DNA of 64,000 nt, from assembly GCA_036250225.1 (NCBI GenBank), contig JAPZLL010000001.1, positions 496,001 to 560,000 of the forward strand. The letters run 5' to 3'. Positions 44,101 to 55,213 of this stretch are shown here, one piece after another. Each line of letters opens with the position of its first letter. Position 1 is the stretch's first letter. Position numbers and translations under genes: made by a program. The notes under the pieces were generated by a model that saw only the letters and a list, made by a program, of their open reading frames with translations, was not told the DNA's origin and ran no database searches. Origin of the DNA: Cercophora sp. LCS_1. Taxonomy: Eukaryota; Ascomycota; Sordariomycetes; Sordariales; Lasiosphaeriaceae.

Positions 44101-45386
44101 CTAATCACATCGAGGTGACATGTCCTCTCGTCGATCCACAAACTCGCTCAGCTGCAGTCCCTTCAGGTGATCTCTCCGGACACGTTTGACGAGGTCCTCG
44201 ACGAAGCAATCGAGTCGGTCTTCCCTTTTCGCACATGCGTGCCGCACGATCTCCTCACACTGACCACGCGATTCGTCACTCTGCCCCTGTGCACCGCTGG
44301 ACGGCCGCTTCTCGTACAAGATGGGGGTACTTAATTCGGCCACGCGAGAAAGCAGCGTGTCGAGATCCAGAGTGTTGAACGGGTTTGCCTTAAACGATGC
44401 GCTTAGGTGGCAACCAGGATGGAATGGAAGACGCAGCTCGCGCATCTTCTTTAGAATAATCCCGAGCTGGATGGAGCTGCAGGCTAGGTTGCAGCCTCTC
44501 GTACCTAGGCTGTACTTTTCGGCAAGATAGTTCAGGCCGTTGCCGACACCCTCGAGTACAAGCCTCCGTCGGTTGTTGATGGCGTCTATTATCAAGGTAT
44601 GTCTTGTAAGCAGCTATGAGAGTGGTTTGTCTGGTTTGGGAGAGCCAGAGGCAACCGAGGAGGGCGGCGTCTGCATGCCGGGGCTATCTTACCGATGATG
44701 CGAGAAGGGATTGGGAGTTGGAGAGCGCCCATGTCGGCAAAGGAGGTTTCCAATATAACACGCGTAGCGCGCTCAAAAATGGCCGCGTTCTCAAAGACCC
44801 ATGATACGCAGAGCCAGAGAATCTGGGCTCGCAGCCCGTCCTTGGTCGGGAAGGCCCGGTCGATCTTTTCGATCCATACGGGCGCGATTAGCTGGAATAC
44901 CTCGTGTGCCCGGAAGTAGTCGACGATGACGGCGATCTTGCACAGCAGCTCAAGATCAACCTCGCGCGGGACCCGAGCCCACCGGTGATGCACAACGGCT
45001 AGGAAAATAGTCGTTGCCTCGGCGCTCCAGTCTTTTGCGCCGATGCGGCGAAGCCTCTCATCGCTGCCGGTGACTGATTCGGCCCATGGCCCGGTCAGGG
45101 CCGTCTTGAGGATGGGGGATGCAAGCATCAGGTGTCGGGAAGAAACGAGAAAGGTGACAGATTTTGTGTCCTCCGTTTTTGCTTCTTTGTTGCCGCCGCC
45201 GGGTGGAATTGCGGCCGTCGGCCCCAGGGGAGTCGGGGACCCAAAAACCGGCTTTGCGGTTGAGAGCTGCATGGTGGTGGGCAGGCCGTCGTTGGTAGGG
45301 CTGAACCAGATGCTGAAGGGTGCGTTTGGCTTCTTCAGCGTCAGCACTAGGTCCCCAGAGGGGTCCATCGTGTGGTCGATGCGCAT
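44101..45386 (-). CDS. BTB/POZ domain protein
   Basis: A fungal BTB/POZ protein of the large, poorly characterised group that may act as adaptors in ubiquitination or in protein-protein contact. Exons 45386-44693 and 44585-44101 (107-nt intron, GTAAGA..TAG) give 392 residues. Residues 8-23 form a conserved DPSGDLVLTLKKP start, followed by a variable Pro/Thr/Gly linker. The BTB core runs from about 75 to 185 (SSRHLMLASPILKTALTGPW; LLCKIAVIVDYF; LCVSWVFENAAIF). The C-terminal module carries GCNLAC, followed by conserved Leu/Gly. This module is shared with the two broken copies at 42688-43851 and 63169-64000. The gene lies tail-to-tail with the plus copy, 249 bp apart, which indicates an inverted duplication. 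No signal peptide or membrane segment. Confidence 0.8.
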
Positions 45387-46200
45387 TTTTGGGGGGGAGG
45401 GGGGGGATTATTGATGGGAATCTGAGCCGATGAGAAAAGGCGGAGGGAAAGATACATGGTTATCGACGGAGAAACAGTTCATTGAGCTGCTCATTCCTTA
45501 ATGAGTGTTGTTATCGTGAACCTTGTCGTCGGCGATAGCCGTTCGCCAAGCCTGCCAGGGGGCCTCGATCGCGGCCTTCAAAATGGGTTGGCGTCAGGGC
45601 TCTACCTGAATTATTGTAACAGGACTTACAAGTTCGAATATACACCAATGGAAAAGGAATAAAAAGGGCTTGCTCTCTGGCCGCCTTGATGCTGAAAGTG
45701 ATGACATTTACATGGACAGCACCTTGCCAGGTAAGGTACAATACCTTACCCATCCACTTGCGCCCGTGAAACTCTGAAATCCCATTTCGCCCACTCAACG
45801 ACAACATGTACCCCCCCAACTTGATGAACAGCAATTTTGCAGCTTGCGCCTCTTAAGCCTTTGTATCGCATTGAGGCCTTGACAGTGAGCAATATCTGCG
45901 ACCGCAGAAAGGGTACCCAGGCAGGTAGTTTCTCCAGTTGTGACTGGTCATCCACGCTGGGTGGCTGGCAAGATCTCTTGAGCAAGTCAACGAGCCCGTT
46001 CTTCTGGGGATGATGACACTAAGTAACGTCACGCTGGGCCCGTATCAATTGACGAGTAAAATACTACGATTTTCTCATTACCAACTCCACGTCCCTACAA
46101 AAGCCCACCCATTTAGAACCTAAAAAAAAAAAAAAAAGAAAGAAAACACCAAACAACGCCCCTAGCCCTCTCGCAAACGAAACCATCTACATCGAACCCA
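45387..46200. other. Interval between BTB and ABC transporter genes
   Basis: Promoter of the minus-strand BTB gene and terminator of the ABC transporter. A poly-A run lies at about 46122-46136. Nothing else is seen. Confidence 0.5.
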
Positions 46201-48219
46201 TCACCTCTTTAACTTGAGCACAATCCACCCCGCAATCCTATACCCAACAATGATCCCCATCATAATCCCAATGTCCTTCTTCATGTACCCCGGCTTGTAC
46301 CCATATTGATCCAACACGCCCTGTCCCCGAATCAGACACTGGTCCGCCAAATCCGTCTGCCACATGCACTGGCAACTCCCATCATCCAGCCGTCCACATT
46401 CGTACGTCCGCTCGCTAAATTCATTGATCAACATATTCTCAAACACATACTTCTGGTAATCCCAATAGTGGAAAACGTATTTGTAAAACACGTTCAGGAT
46501 CGTCGGCTGCACCATGAACCCATTCACACTCATCCACAGGCCATTCGCAAACGCGACCAACGCAAGCGAAATCACAAACGACGGGAAAAGCGCCGTCATG
46601 AAGACCACTAGTCCCTCGGCGGCAAGTAGATCGAGGAACAGCCAAAAGACCCAGGTGAAGAACGCCGCGGCTGTGGGCTGGAAGTTGGACAACCAGTATG
46701 AGATGGCCGAGAAGATGAGCGAGATGAGGAAGAGATACGGGATTCCGATGAGAAAGTTGGAAATCACCAGCTCCGTAGCACCGTACAGGCCGTTGTGTTT
46801 CTCCTTGACGAACTGGAGGTAGTCTTCCAGAAAGGCGGGGCAGTAGGCAACCGCCATGAAGGACATGAAAGCCGAGCCGTAAAAGATGGCGTTGGTCAGC
46901 GGGATGATGGATTCCTGGTTCGCGTCGAGACGGAGCCAGACGGTGCCCATCATGACGGCCAGGCCGATGTACATGGCGAAGCGGATGCCGTAGACGACGA
47001 CGTCGCGGTAGGATTTGACAAAGGAGCGGTGCAGGAGGGTGAGCGTTAGGCTGGGCAGGCTGGGTTTCTTTTCCGAGGTTTCGAGGGTGAGGTTGTCGGT
47101 GCCGTTACGTTCGGCGTCTTCGATTGCCAGAGACACATCGGCCGCGCGGGAGGATACGGCCCAGGTGCGTTGCATTTGGTCGAGGTTGGTGGCGGCTGAG
47201 ACGCGGTTCGACGAGAAGTCGATGTTGACGAGCTCGAGGAGGAATTCGGCCGGGTTGACGTGCAGGGGGACTTGGTGGCCGAGGGATTCGTAGTGAGAGG
47301 TGACGGCGGTGACGGGGCCAAAGTAGTGGGCTTTGCCGGAGGAGAGGAGGAGGAGCTTGTCGAAGAGGTTGAAGACTGCTGTGCTTGGCTGGTGGATGGA
47401 GGCCACGACGATGAGCTGGGGTTGTTAGTGAATCTCCGTCCATTTGGTGGAGGAAGGGCTTACGTTGTTCCTCTTTGCTACCCCTTTCAGGTAGCTCATA
47501 ACTTCCCAGCTGGCCACGCTGTCTAGCCCGCTTGTAGGCTCGTCGAGGAACAAGATCTTGGGGCTTGTGATCAACTGGCTTGCTACGCCCACACGTCTCT
47601 TCTGTCCGCCGCTGATGCCCTTCCTGATGGGTGTTCCGATCAGTGTCTCGGCCTGGTCGCGCAAGCCAAAAGAGTCCAGCAGGCCGTCTATCCGGGCGAT
47701 ACGCTCCTTCTTGGGAAGGGAGCTTGTGCTGGCCAGACGAGAGGCAAAATGAAGAGTCTCGCGGACTGTCAGGGCGCCAATGAGGGCGTCTTCCTGTTCC
47801 ACGAAGCGGGACATTTCCCGAAAAGCGTTGCGTGATGGCTTTGCGCCATTGACCAAGACAGTGCCCTCAACTTTCTGGGCGCCTGTGGGACGGGATGCGA
47901 GCACGTTGAGGAGCGTTGTTTTGCCGCAGCCAGAGGGGCCCATGAGGGCACATACCTCACCTGGGGTTGTTAGTCATAGCAATGGAAGCAGGGGAAGGTG
48001 AGATATACCAGCTTCAACAATACCCTCCACGTTCTCAACAATGGTCTTTGGCAGCTTGGTTTCCCTATCCTTGACGGTGACTGTCACGTTTCTCCATGTG
48101 AGATTCCGGACTGTCGTGTTTCGAAGGTGAGCCTCGGCAACGGCATGACTCTCAACATCGAGATTGATAACCTCCTGTTTCTCCTTGACGCTCTCCGAGG
48201 GTATACTGTCAACAGCCAT
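46201..48219 (-). CDS. ABCG-type half-size ABC transporter
   Basis: A membrane exporter of the ABCG (White/eye pigment) half-size type, expected to work as a dimer and move lipids, sterols or small hydrophobic compounds. Exons 48219-48009, 47960-47464 and 47415-46201 (two 48-nt introns) give 640 residues. The N-terminal nucleotide-binding domain shows Walker A GPSGCGKTT (78-86), signature ISGGQ (186-190) and Walker B LFLDEPTSGLD (207-217). The ABC2 membrane domain follows with about six helices, for example in VVVYGIRFAMYIGLAVMMGTVW and SFVISLALVAFANGLWMSVNGFM. A Cys-rich loop (YECGRLDDGSCQCMW) lies before the last helix, as in ABCG extracellular loops. The substrate is unknown. A Zn2Cys6 regulator lies 2.4 kb upstream; co-regulation is only a possibility. 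Confidence 0.93.
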
Positions 48220-48412
48220 TGTGCCTCCACCAGAACGAAAAAAATAAAAAATAAAAAGCAAGTGAGGTGGTATACAGGATGTGTATGCGGGTGTGTGCTG
48301 CTGCCACACAGACCTTTATGTATCTTAACCAGGCGAGCGGAGCGGACGGCAGAGAGGCAAGGGAAAAAGCTCCGACTCGAACAACAAACTTGAGCCGCGG
48401 TCGATGTGTCGT

Positions 48413-48419
48413 CTATATA
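48413..48419 (-). promoter_or_regulatory. TATA-like box upstream of the ABC transporter
   Basis: TATATAA on the plus strand (CTTATATAG on the minus strand), about 195 bp upstream of the transporter ATG, a plausible distance for a fungal core promoter. Inferred from position only. Confidence 0.35.
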
Positions 48420-49836
48420 AGCGGGAAGCCGCGCTTGCAGCAAAATAGAGAGGAGGAGGGTGATTTGTGTATTCCCGTCCCCCCTCCCCCACTTTGGAGA
48501 GACACGTAGGATTCCCCGGGACTAATAACGAACTGCGACAAAGCATTATTAAACAAGTGTTGCATCTTCTCTCTTTTTCACTCACTCGGGTCTCGACCGT
48601 GTGTGTGGTGCGTCCGTCCGTCTGTTCCCCGCAGCACTTTTCAGCTTCATCTCCAGCAGCCGCAGCGTTTGATCAACGGCCCAATGAGCAGACCGCACCC
48701 CACCCCATTCGGGCTCTTTCACTCGCACACCTCGGCGAACGATTCGAACAGAAGAAATGGGTGGTCAGAAAACGAAACCCGACAAAGAGGGAATGCATCG
48801 CTTCCCGCATCGCATGGCATCGCATATCGGGCTCCACTCGAAGCCAAGGTCGACATCTTGTATTGTACCACCATCAACTTGCTACTCCATATGCCAGCCA
48901 ACTGTAACACGAGAAATCTAAAGGCAGCCAAGTGGCCACATGGCTATAGCTCTCTCCCGCGCTGCTGTAACCCAAATCTGCTGTGTTATGGTTGTTGACT
49001 TTATCAGCCTCAGTTCTGGCGGATTATGCCGGCCTAGCCGCCACCACATGGCCGGGTCAAAGTGGGAGGGCCAAGAGGGGATTGGTCAATGAGCCGACGC
49101 GAACGCAACGGGACGGGGATGCATTCCGGTATAGCGGAAAACCTGGTGGTATATTGTATTGTTGTTCGCCGATGCAAGCTAGCGGGCGTGCAGCAGCCAC
49201 CTGCGAAGGAAGCGACCGACATCGCCGGCAGAATGGGAAAGAGCGCGTCGGGTTGTCTTGTGCTTGTCACTTGCATGTTGGCTTGTTTTGATCGCCGAGC
49301 TTCACATCTTCTCCTTGGAAAGTAGCAACAAATTTCAGCGCGAAGATTCCTTGAAGAGTTTCGACGATGAAGTCGAAAGAGACAAGATACGTTCCACACC
49401 CCAACAGCACAGACCCCACAGACCTTGTCAGAACACAGACCACAGCGGATCAAACCGACGGGACACGGGAAGCGCTCAGTCCCCTAACCCTTTGGCGCCT
49501 ACCCACCGAAGCGGACCAAAAATAGGGCTGATTTGGCGTCCCATAGTGCACTTCCCTTGTATCAGCCCACTCTACTTTCCCTCCGAGTCCCTCTCGAGGA
49601 CCCTCCTCATGCACGGTGTTGCGGTTCCCCTCAAGCCATCTTCAATCTATGTCCTATCATTTTCCCCCGAGAGGAAAAAAAAAAAATGAGGAGAAATGTA
49701 ACTGGTCCCCCCTCGGCGACCTTCAATGCACCCCGACTCTAAACCAACCTATCCCCGCTTGCCAACCAGCAAATATTCAAGACAAGCATATCTAGCGTAC
49801 TAGAAAATGCCCATCTCACCTCGCCGACCAGAACAA

Positions 49837-49852
49837 ACACACACACACACAC
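49837..49852. repeat. (AC)8 microsatellite
   Basis: Eight perfect AC units. Confidence 0.9.
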
Positions 49853-50640
49853 CGAGATGACACTAGTAAATCCCACAGTGACAATGGAAGATCCGGGTTG
49901 TCCGGAGTGCATAGGTAGGTAGGTGCCTTGCGACAACCCACAAACCCGGTTCCAATGCCCAGCGACAACCAAGATGGCCACCGCCCACATGGCTTATCCG
50001 CGTAATCAGCATGCTCTCCAGTAGAGGACCAAGCTGTGGCGGTAAACAGCGAGGAGTCCTAAAATTTCCATCCCGATTGGACTCGGCGTTGAGCCGGACG
50101 GGCAGTTTTCAAGTTCGTTCGCCGGGAGGGGAGAAGCGGTGTGACGCTTCGTCCCCGCTGACAGGACACCGGACCTGACCTAGTCCACTTATCATCGCCG
50201 ATGACAACATACATAGCCCTACTCGGCGATGACAACATCGCACCAACAACACACCATACGCAGCCTCGATACGATACGAGTCTTGAAAACCGAACAAAAA
50301 TCCCAAACAATGATTATGTGGTACGCACATAAATTCCGGCATTTTACAATTGCTTTTGAACATTACAAACGTGATTCTCAACCCATGGTCGGGGAGTAAG
50401 TTACACAAATATATCGCTCGCTGCTCATAAAGAACAAAAAAAAAAGCCATCTTATGCCTCCCATAACTTTGCACAAAATCCAAAACCCCTCGATCCAAGA
50501 GATACAATGATCGCCCTTCATCCTCGACTCATGGCGTACCGATTTTTTCCCTCCCAAATAACATCGAGCACTAATTTCCTCCCAATTAAGAACCTCCCAC
50601 ACATACCGACCGGACAGCGCTATTTTCCACTCCCTCATCC

Positions 50641-52772
50641 TCACCCCTGCGTGACTTGCTGCGTCAACAAGTTGTTAAACTCGCTCATAATCCCTTCGTC
50701 AGCATTGATACTGCTAATCATCTGCTCCTGCGTAAATCCCACCCAGAACGCCGGGCTAATCTGGTGAGCCTTCTTCTCACGATAGATCTCCTGCGCCACG
50801 CCCTTGACTTGGCCCCATGCCGTGTTGGCCGCCTTCCACACCTTGCTCAGCTTGTTGAGAGCGCCAATGTTGAGGCGGATTTGCTGGCGTAAATCTTCTT
50901 CGTCGTCGATAAAGTACAGTGCCCACTTGGAGAGGTGGACGATCGATGACAGCGTCACCACGCATGTGAAGAAGTGCGTATGGTTGATGATGGGCACTGC
51001 TTGCGTTACCATCTTGCTGATCTCGCATGCTGCTGTGATGGTATGCCGCGTGTGCGTGTTGAAGGCTTCTCCTGCTTGAACCGGCCGGTGTGGTGCGCAC
51101 GAGTTGACGGCTTGGACGGGCGAGGTATCGAGTTGGGAAAGGGGTTGGTGGAGCATGATGGTGCAGCTAGCCCTCGGTGTTAGTGGCTTAACTGTGTCAC
51201 GACGGGCAAGGACTTACGCATATGTGATAAAGTGTGCTTGGAACATCATCTCGTCAAGCTTGCAATTCTTGGTTAAGTCATACCGCTTGGGCTCGGGCAG
51301 GTGTAACCTCCAGTTGGTGAGCAGGGCTTCTATCCGAGCGATGCCGTCGTCGTCTGGGAACATCATGTTGGGCATCCGCATCATTCTGCCCAGGTTTCTC
51401 GCTGCGGCGATGCGGTATGTAAACGACGAGAACTCCCTGTCTTCTCCAGAGAAGAGTTGATCATCAAAGTCCTCCATGTAAGACGTTGGTGGGATTCGCT
51501 GGTGGTTTGTTAGCAAGGCTCAAGACACAGACCAAGATACATACCCCTGTCAGATACTGGTGCTCTTCACATGGCAGCCCCACATCGGTCTGGATATCGA
51601 AGAGAAGAAAGTTTGTTATGCGGTGGACACCCGCAATCATGCCATCGCATACGTAGAGATCCCACCAGGTCCTCCTCCAGCTCTCTTCCAGCACCGGGTT
51701 TCCGCGACCGTGCAGAGTGGCAAACTCCTTCTTGTTGAGATCAATCTCGATAGCAAAGCGCTCGCAGTCGGCCAGCAACTCCCTTGCTTTTTCCTGCTGG
51801 CAGTTGCCGTCCAGTCCAACAACGATCAGCAACAAGGCCTGGATCAGGAACCCGTCCTTGGCAGTCGTCGGCAGGTAGCATAGCCGTATGGCGTCGTCGA
51901 GATAGGTCGCCCTGGCTGGCCCGCAGTCGAGGAAGAGTGACCCGATATATCTCATCGCCGCCATTACGACTTCCACATTGGGGATTACATTCTCTTTGAG
52001 CAAGCGGAGAAAGTGGTCCTTGGGTAATACAAAGGGGTGTCCTGCGTGAAAGTAGTAGTAAAAGGCATCTATGCAACGGTCTGCCAGGCTCGGTGCGGGC
52101 GCCTGAGTTGGAGGAATCGCAGACATGGTCGTCAAGGCCATGTTGGAGGGATCGATGGCCGGCGTAAAGGGGTTTCTGTACAGAGGCACAGCGGCCAGGG
52201 TCGGAGTGGGAGTATAAGACACGGGGGACTGGTCCGGCAGGACGATGGCCGGGCTGAAGCCCGACACGGAAGGGGCGGCGATCGACACCGGGGTGTGGCC
52301 GAGCAGCATCGGGCAGCTGTCTACGGGGCCGCCCCCGCCCGTGTAGGGCGGCGACGACGATGCATGGCGCTTGTGTGGATTCGGTGCGGGATTCCTCCGC
52401 GGGCCCTTGTATCCACGGCGCGAGGCGACATAGACGCACTCGGTGTTGGAGCTGGTGCAGCGGGAGCAGGGTGTCAGCCCGTCGCACTTCAGGTGTTTTC
52501 CTCGCTTTTCCCGTTCCCGGTTAGCAAGCCCGAACGCGGTTCTTGTCCCGCCTCGCAATATGCGCGGCGGGCGGAAGAAGCAAACTCACACAGGCGAGAC
52601 ATGCAGCAGGAACCGAGGGCGGCGCCGCCGGAGCGTTGCGGCCGTCTGTGGTCGCCGAGAAGCCAGCAGAGGCCGACGAGGTCGCCGTCCCCGGACTGTC
52701 GCTGGACACCGCAGGAGAGCCGCTACTGGAGGCGGCTGCTGAGAGTGGGGCTTCTGGCGAGAAGGGCTCCAT
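50641..52772 (-). CDS. Zn2Cys6 fungal transcription factor
   Basis: A nuclear regulator with an N-terminal binuclear zinc cluster and the fungal_trans domain. Exons 52772-52590, 52504-51545, 51498-51218 and 51166-50641 give 649 residues. The cluster is Cys58, 61, 68, 74, 77 and 84 (spacing 2-6-5-2-6). The first intron falls right after Cys61, so splicing is needed to build it; its acceptor is AAG. The segment before the cluster is Ser/Ala/Pro-rich. A short basic linker follows (KGPRRNPAPNPHKRH). The fungal_trans part begins at about residue 180 (DRCIDAFYYYFHAGHPFVLPKDHF) and includes WDLYVCDGMIAGVHR. The target genes are unknown; the nearest candidate partner is the ABCG transporter downstream. 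Divergent from the HeLo gene. Confidence 0.92.
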
Positions 52773-55213
52773 GTTCGGCAATCAGATCCTGCGAGACGTG
52801 CGGATGATCAGGGGACGGTGCAGACGACGCGCGCGCGCGGAACGCTCTCGTGGGTAGCGCAATCGATCGAGCAATTGGACAGGTGATGGAGATGGAAACA
52901 GGTCGGGGCGGATGCGAGCGGTTGATTGAGCTCCACAGAACTGCAAACATGCAGGCTTCGTCAACGCACCCACAGTTCAGGGTATTAGTTCGGGGAACCG
53001 TTGAGGGGGTGGAGAAGCCCAGCGGTCTCCGAGCTCCGCAGCGGTATTTGTGAGAGGACCGGGGGACCCGACCGAGATGCTGTCCCGACGTGCACAAACC
53101 TGCCGACGAAGCTGTCAGTTTCAGTTGCAACGGCACATACATATCGCCAAGTGCTGTGCTGCCCTCCGCCCCGACGTGAATCCTCCTGGATGGCATGCTG
53201 CATCTCACCATCTTGCCGGTCATCCCTCCATGGTGGGGCGCTGGCGAGATCCGCGTTGCAGCCAACAACGCAAGCAGCTGACAAAAGGCATCAAACATCT
53301 GACCTTGAAGCTGAATCGGGCTGATAAGCTGACAGTGGCTCCGATCTCGAGATGGACGATGTCTCCGGTCTGTTTGTCGGCGCGCCCGAGGAGCGCACAA
53401 GAGAAGGCAAGGAGGGCGAGAGTGAGGATCCGAGTGAGGCAGGCTGGCTGGCGGCGCTGTGCCAGGCAGTTTGCGTTATATCCACATACCTTAAGAGAGA
53501 AGCACAGTCCCCTTACCAGTCTGCAGTTCTTCTCGGGAGGACTAATCCACAAAGATATGGAATTCTAGAATGTTGGTTGTGGAGGGCGCTCGCGCCGCTC
53601 CCCAGTTCCCTCGGGGCTGCCCAAGGACCTAAGCTAGTAACGGCTGTGGAACGGCAAGATGGAAGCCACTCTGGACGGAACTCTGACCCAGTCGTTCCTC
53701 ACAATGCAATTTTGCGGTTTTCGTGTGTCTAGCCTCCACGTGCAGTTGTGGAGGGCGGGTGAAAGTGGTGATGACGAGGATAGTCCTGGTTGGACTGGTT
53801 GAGCTGAAACACGGTGACCCAGGCGTCTTGATTGGAGCGAAATCCCGCCCTTGCAGGGCGAAACAGGCGCAATACAACGCTCGCGCAGGTAGATAAGCCT
53901 TTAAGCCTTTAGCTCAGGAGCTTTGACCATGATCTGGTTGGAGCCGGCAGGCGCTGTGAGCAATCATCAAGCAGGCGGCTGGGCAGTCGTGTGCGCCGCT
54001 GGCATCGAGCATCTGAATGGCCTCGAGCCTAACGGGCCAAATAAAAGCCAAGGCGATCACACTGACAAACGATCGGCTCCTGGGGTCGCTTCGCGGGAAG
54101 TGGATCGGTCAAACGGGCGATCGCAAACAGGCCCAGCGGACAAACGGCAGCTCGCGCAGACGCCTCCAGGCGCCATTGCGGCCTCCCCGTTGTTAGTTGC
54201 TCTCCAATCGTCAAGACTCGCCAACTCCCATCACTTGCAGATGGGTTGCAACGCTGCCCACGTTGTGATGACATTTCGCCAGGATTGTTTGGCATGTCAG
54301 CGGCGGGGCAGAGGACTGCAATTTACCAGACCCCAGTTCGCTTGGCCCCCGTTCAACGGGCTGTGGGGGAGGGTTTGCAGCGTCCCCCGTGCCGAAACAT
54401 TGCCGAAAGGGAAGTTGGGAGGCGGCGGACCGAGCCCGCGGCGCTAAGCTCCGGCCGATTTGGCACTCCGCTGTGACGGCGGGAATGCTTGTGATCAAGA
54501 ATAAACTTGATAGAAAAGGGGGCTACGCATCGCAGCAATCAGGTCTAGAGCGCGATCGGGGATTTCTTCGTTCTTGCACGGTGCCGCAGGGTACAGCACC
54601 CTCGCTTTGTTGGGGCAAGGTGCAGAAGACGTTGAAGTTGAGATCTGACAGCCCCCGAATACGACAGGGTTCGGGTTCCAATCAAGACACCATTAATTGG
54701 GTTTCTTGGCTTGCCCCGGGTTGAAATGAGAGGGACAAGAGGCTGGGGCGAGCGTGCTTTAGTGTTGAAAGAAATTGAGCAACACCAACACAAAAAATGG
54801 AAGCAAAGCACCGTTCTGCTCCGAAACGCGGCCAGCCATTCGGTGCACAAGACAGGAAGCTGCGATTGCTCTCGACCCACCGGGTAATTCAACGTCGATT
54901 ACGTTATCCGATCGTGCCCGCCAACACGAACGGTATGACAATCAGATCGTCGATCATGGCGAGTTGCAGCCGATTGGACCTTCCCTTTCAGAACGGCGAC
55001 TTGATATTCTCTCCAGGACGGGGATTCTCTCCGAACTAGCACCATTATTTTGCCTTGTTTTGCCTTGTTGACTTTGCGCATTCTTGTCTTGTGAAGGTAG
55101 CCCTTGCAGTCTCAACGCAGAGCCCTCGAACGTCGCTGCCGTATTGAAGCCCAATTCGACTAGCTCGCGTGACCAACTCCCACAGCTTCCCGACTCGACG
55201 GCCACATTCTAGC
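52773..55213. promoter_or_regulatory. Divergent intergenic region, Zn2Cys6 regulator and HeLo gene
   Basis: 2.4 kb between the start of the leftward regulator and the start of the rightward HeLo gene. It should carry both promoters. Frames inside are short and without domains; no gene is seen. Confidence 0.5.

Larger units (their letters stand above)
48220..50640. other. Interval between ABC transporter and Zn2Cys6 regulator
   Basis: 2.4 kb holding the ABC transporter promoter and the 3' end of the regulator. A TATA-like box lies near the transporter, and a (CA)8 repeat at 49837-49852. No gene is supported. Confidence 0.55.
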
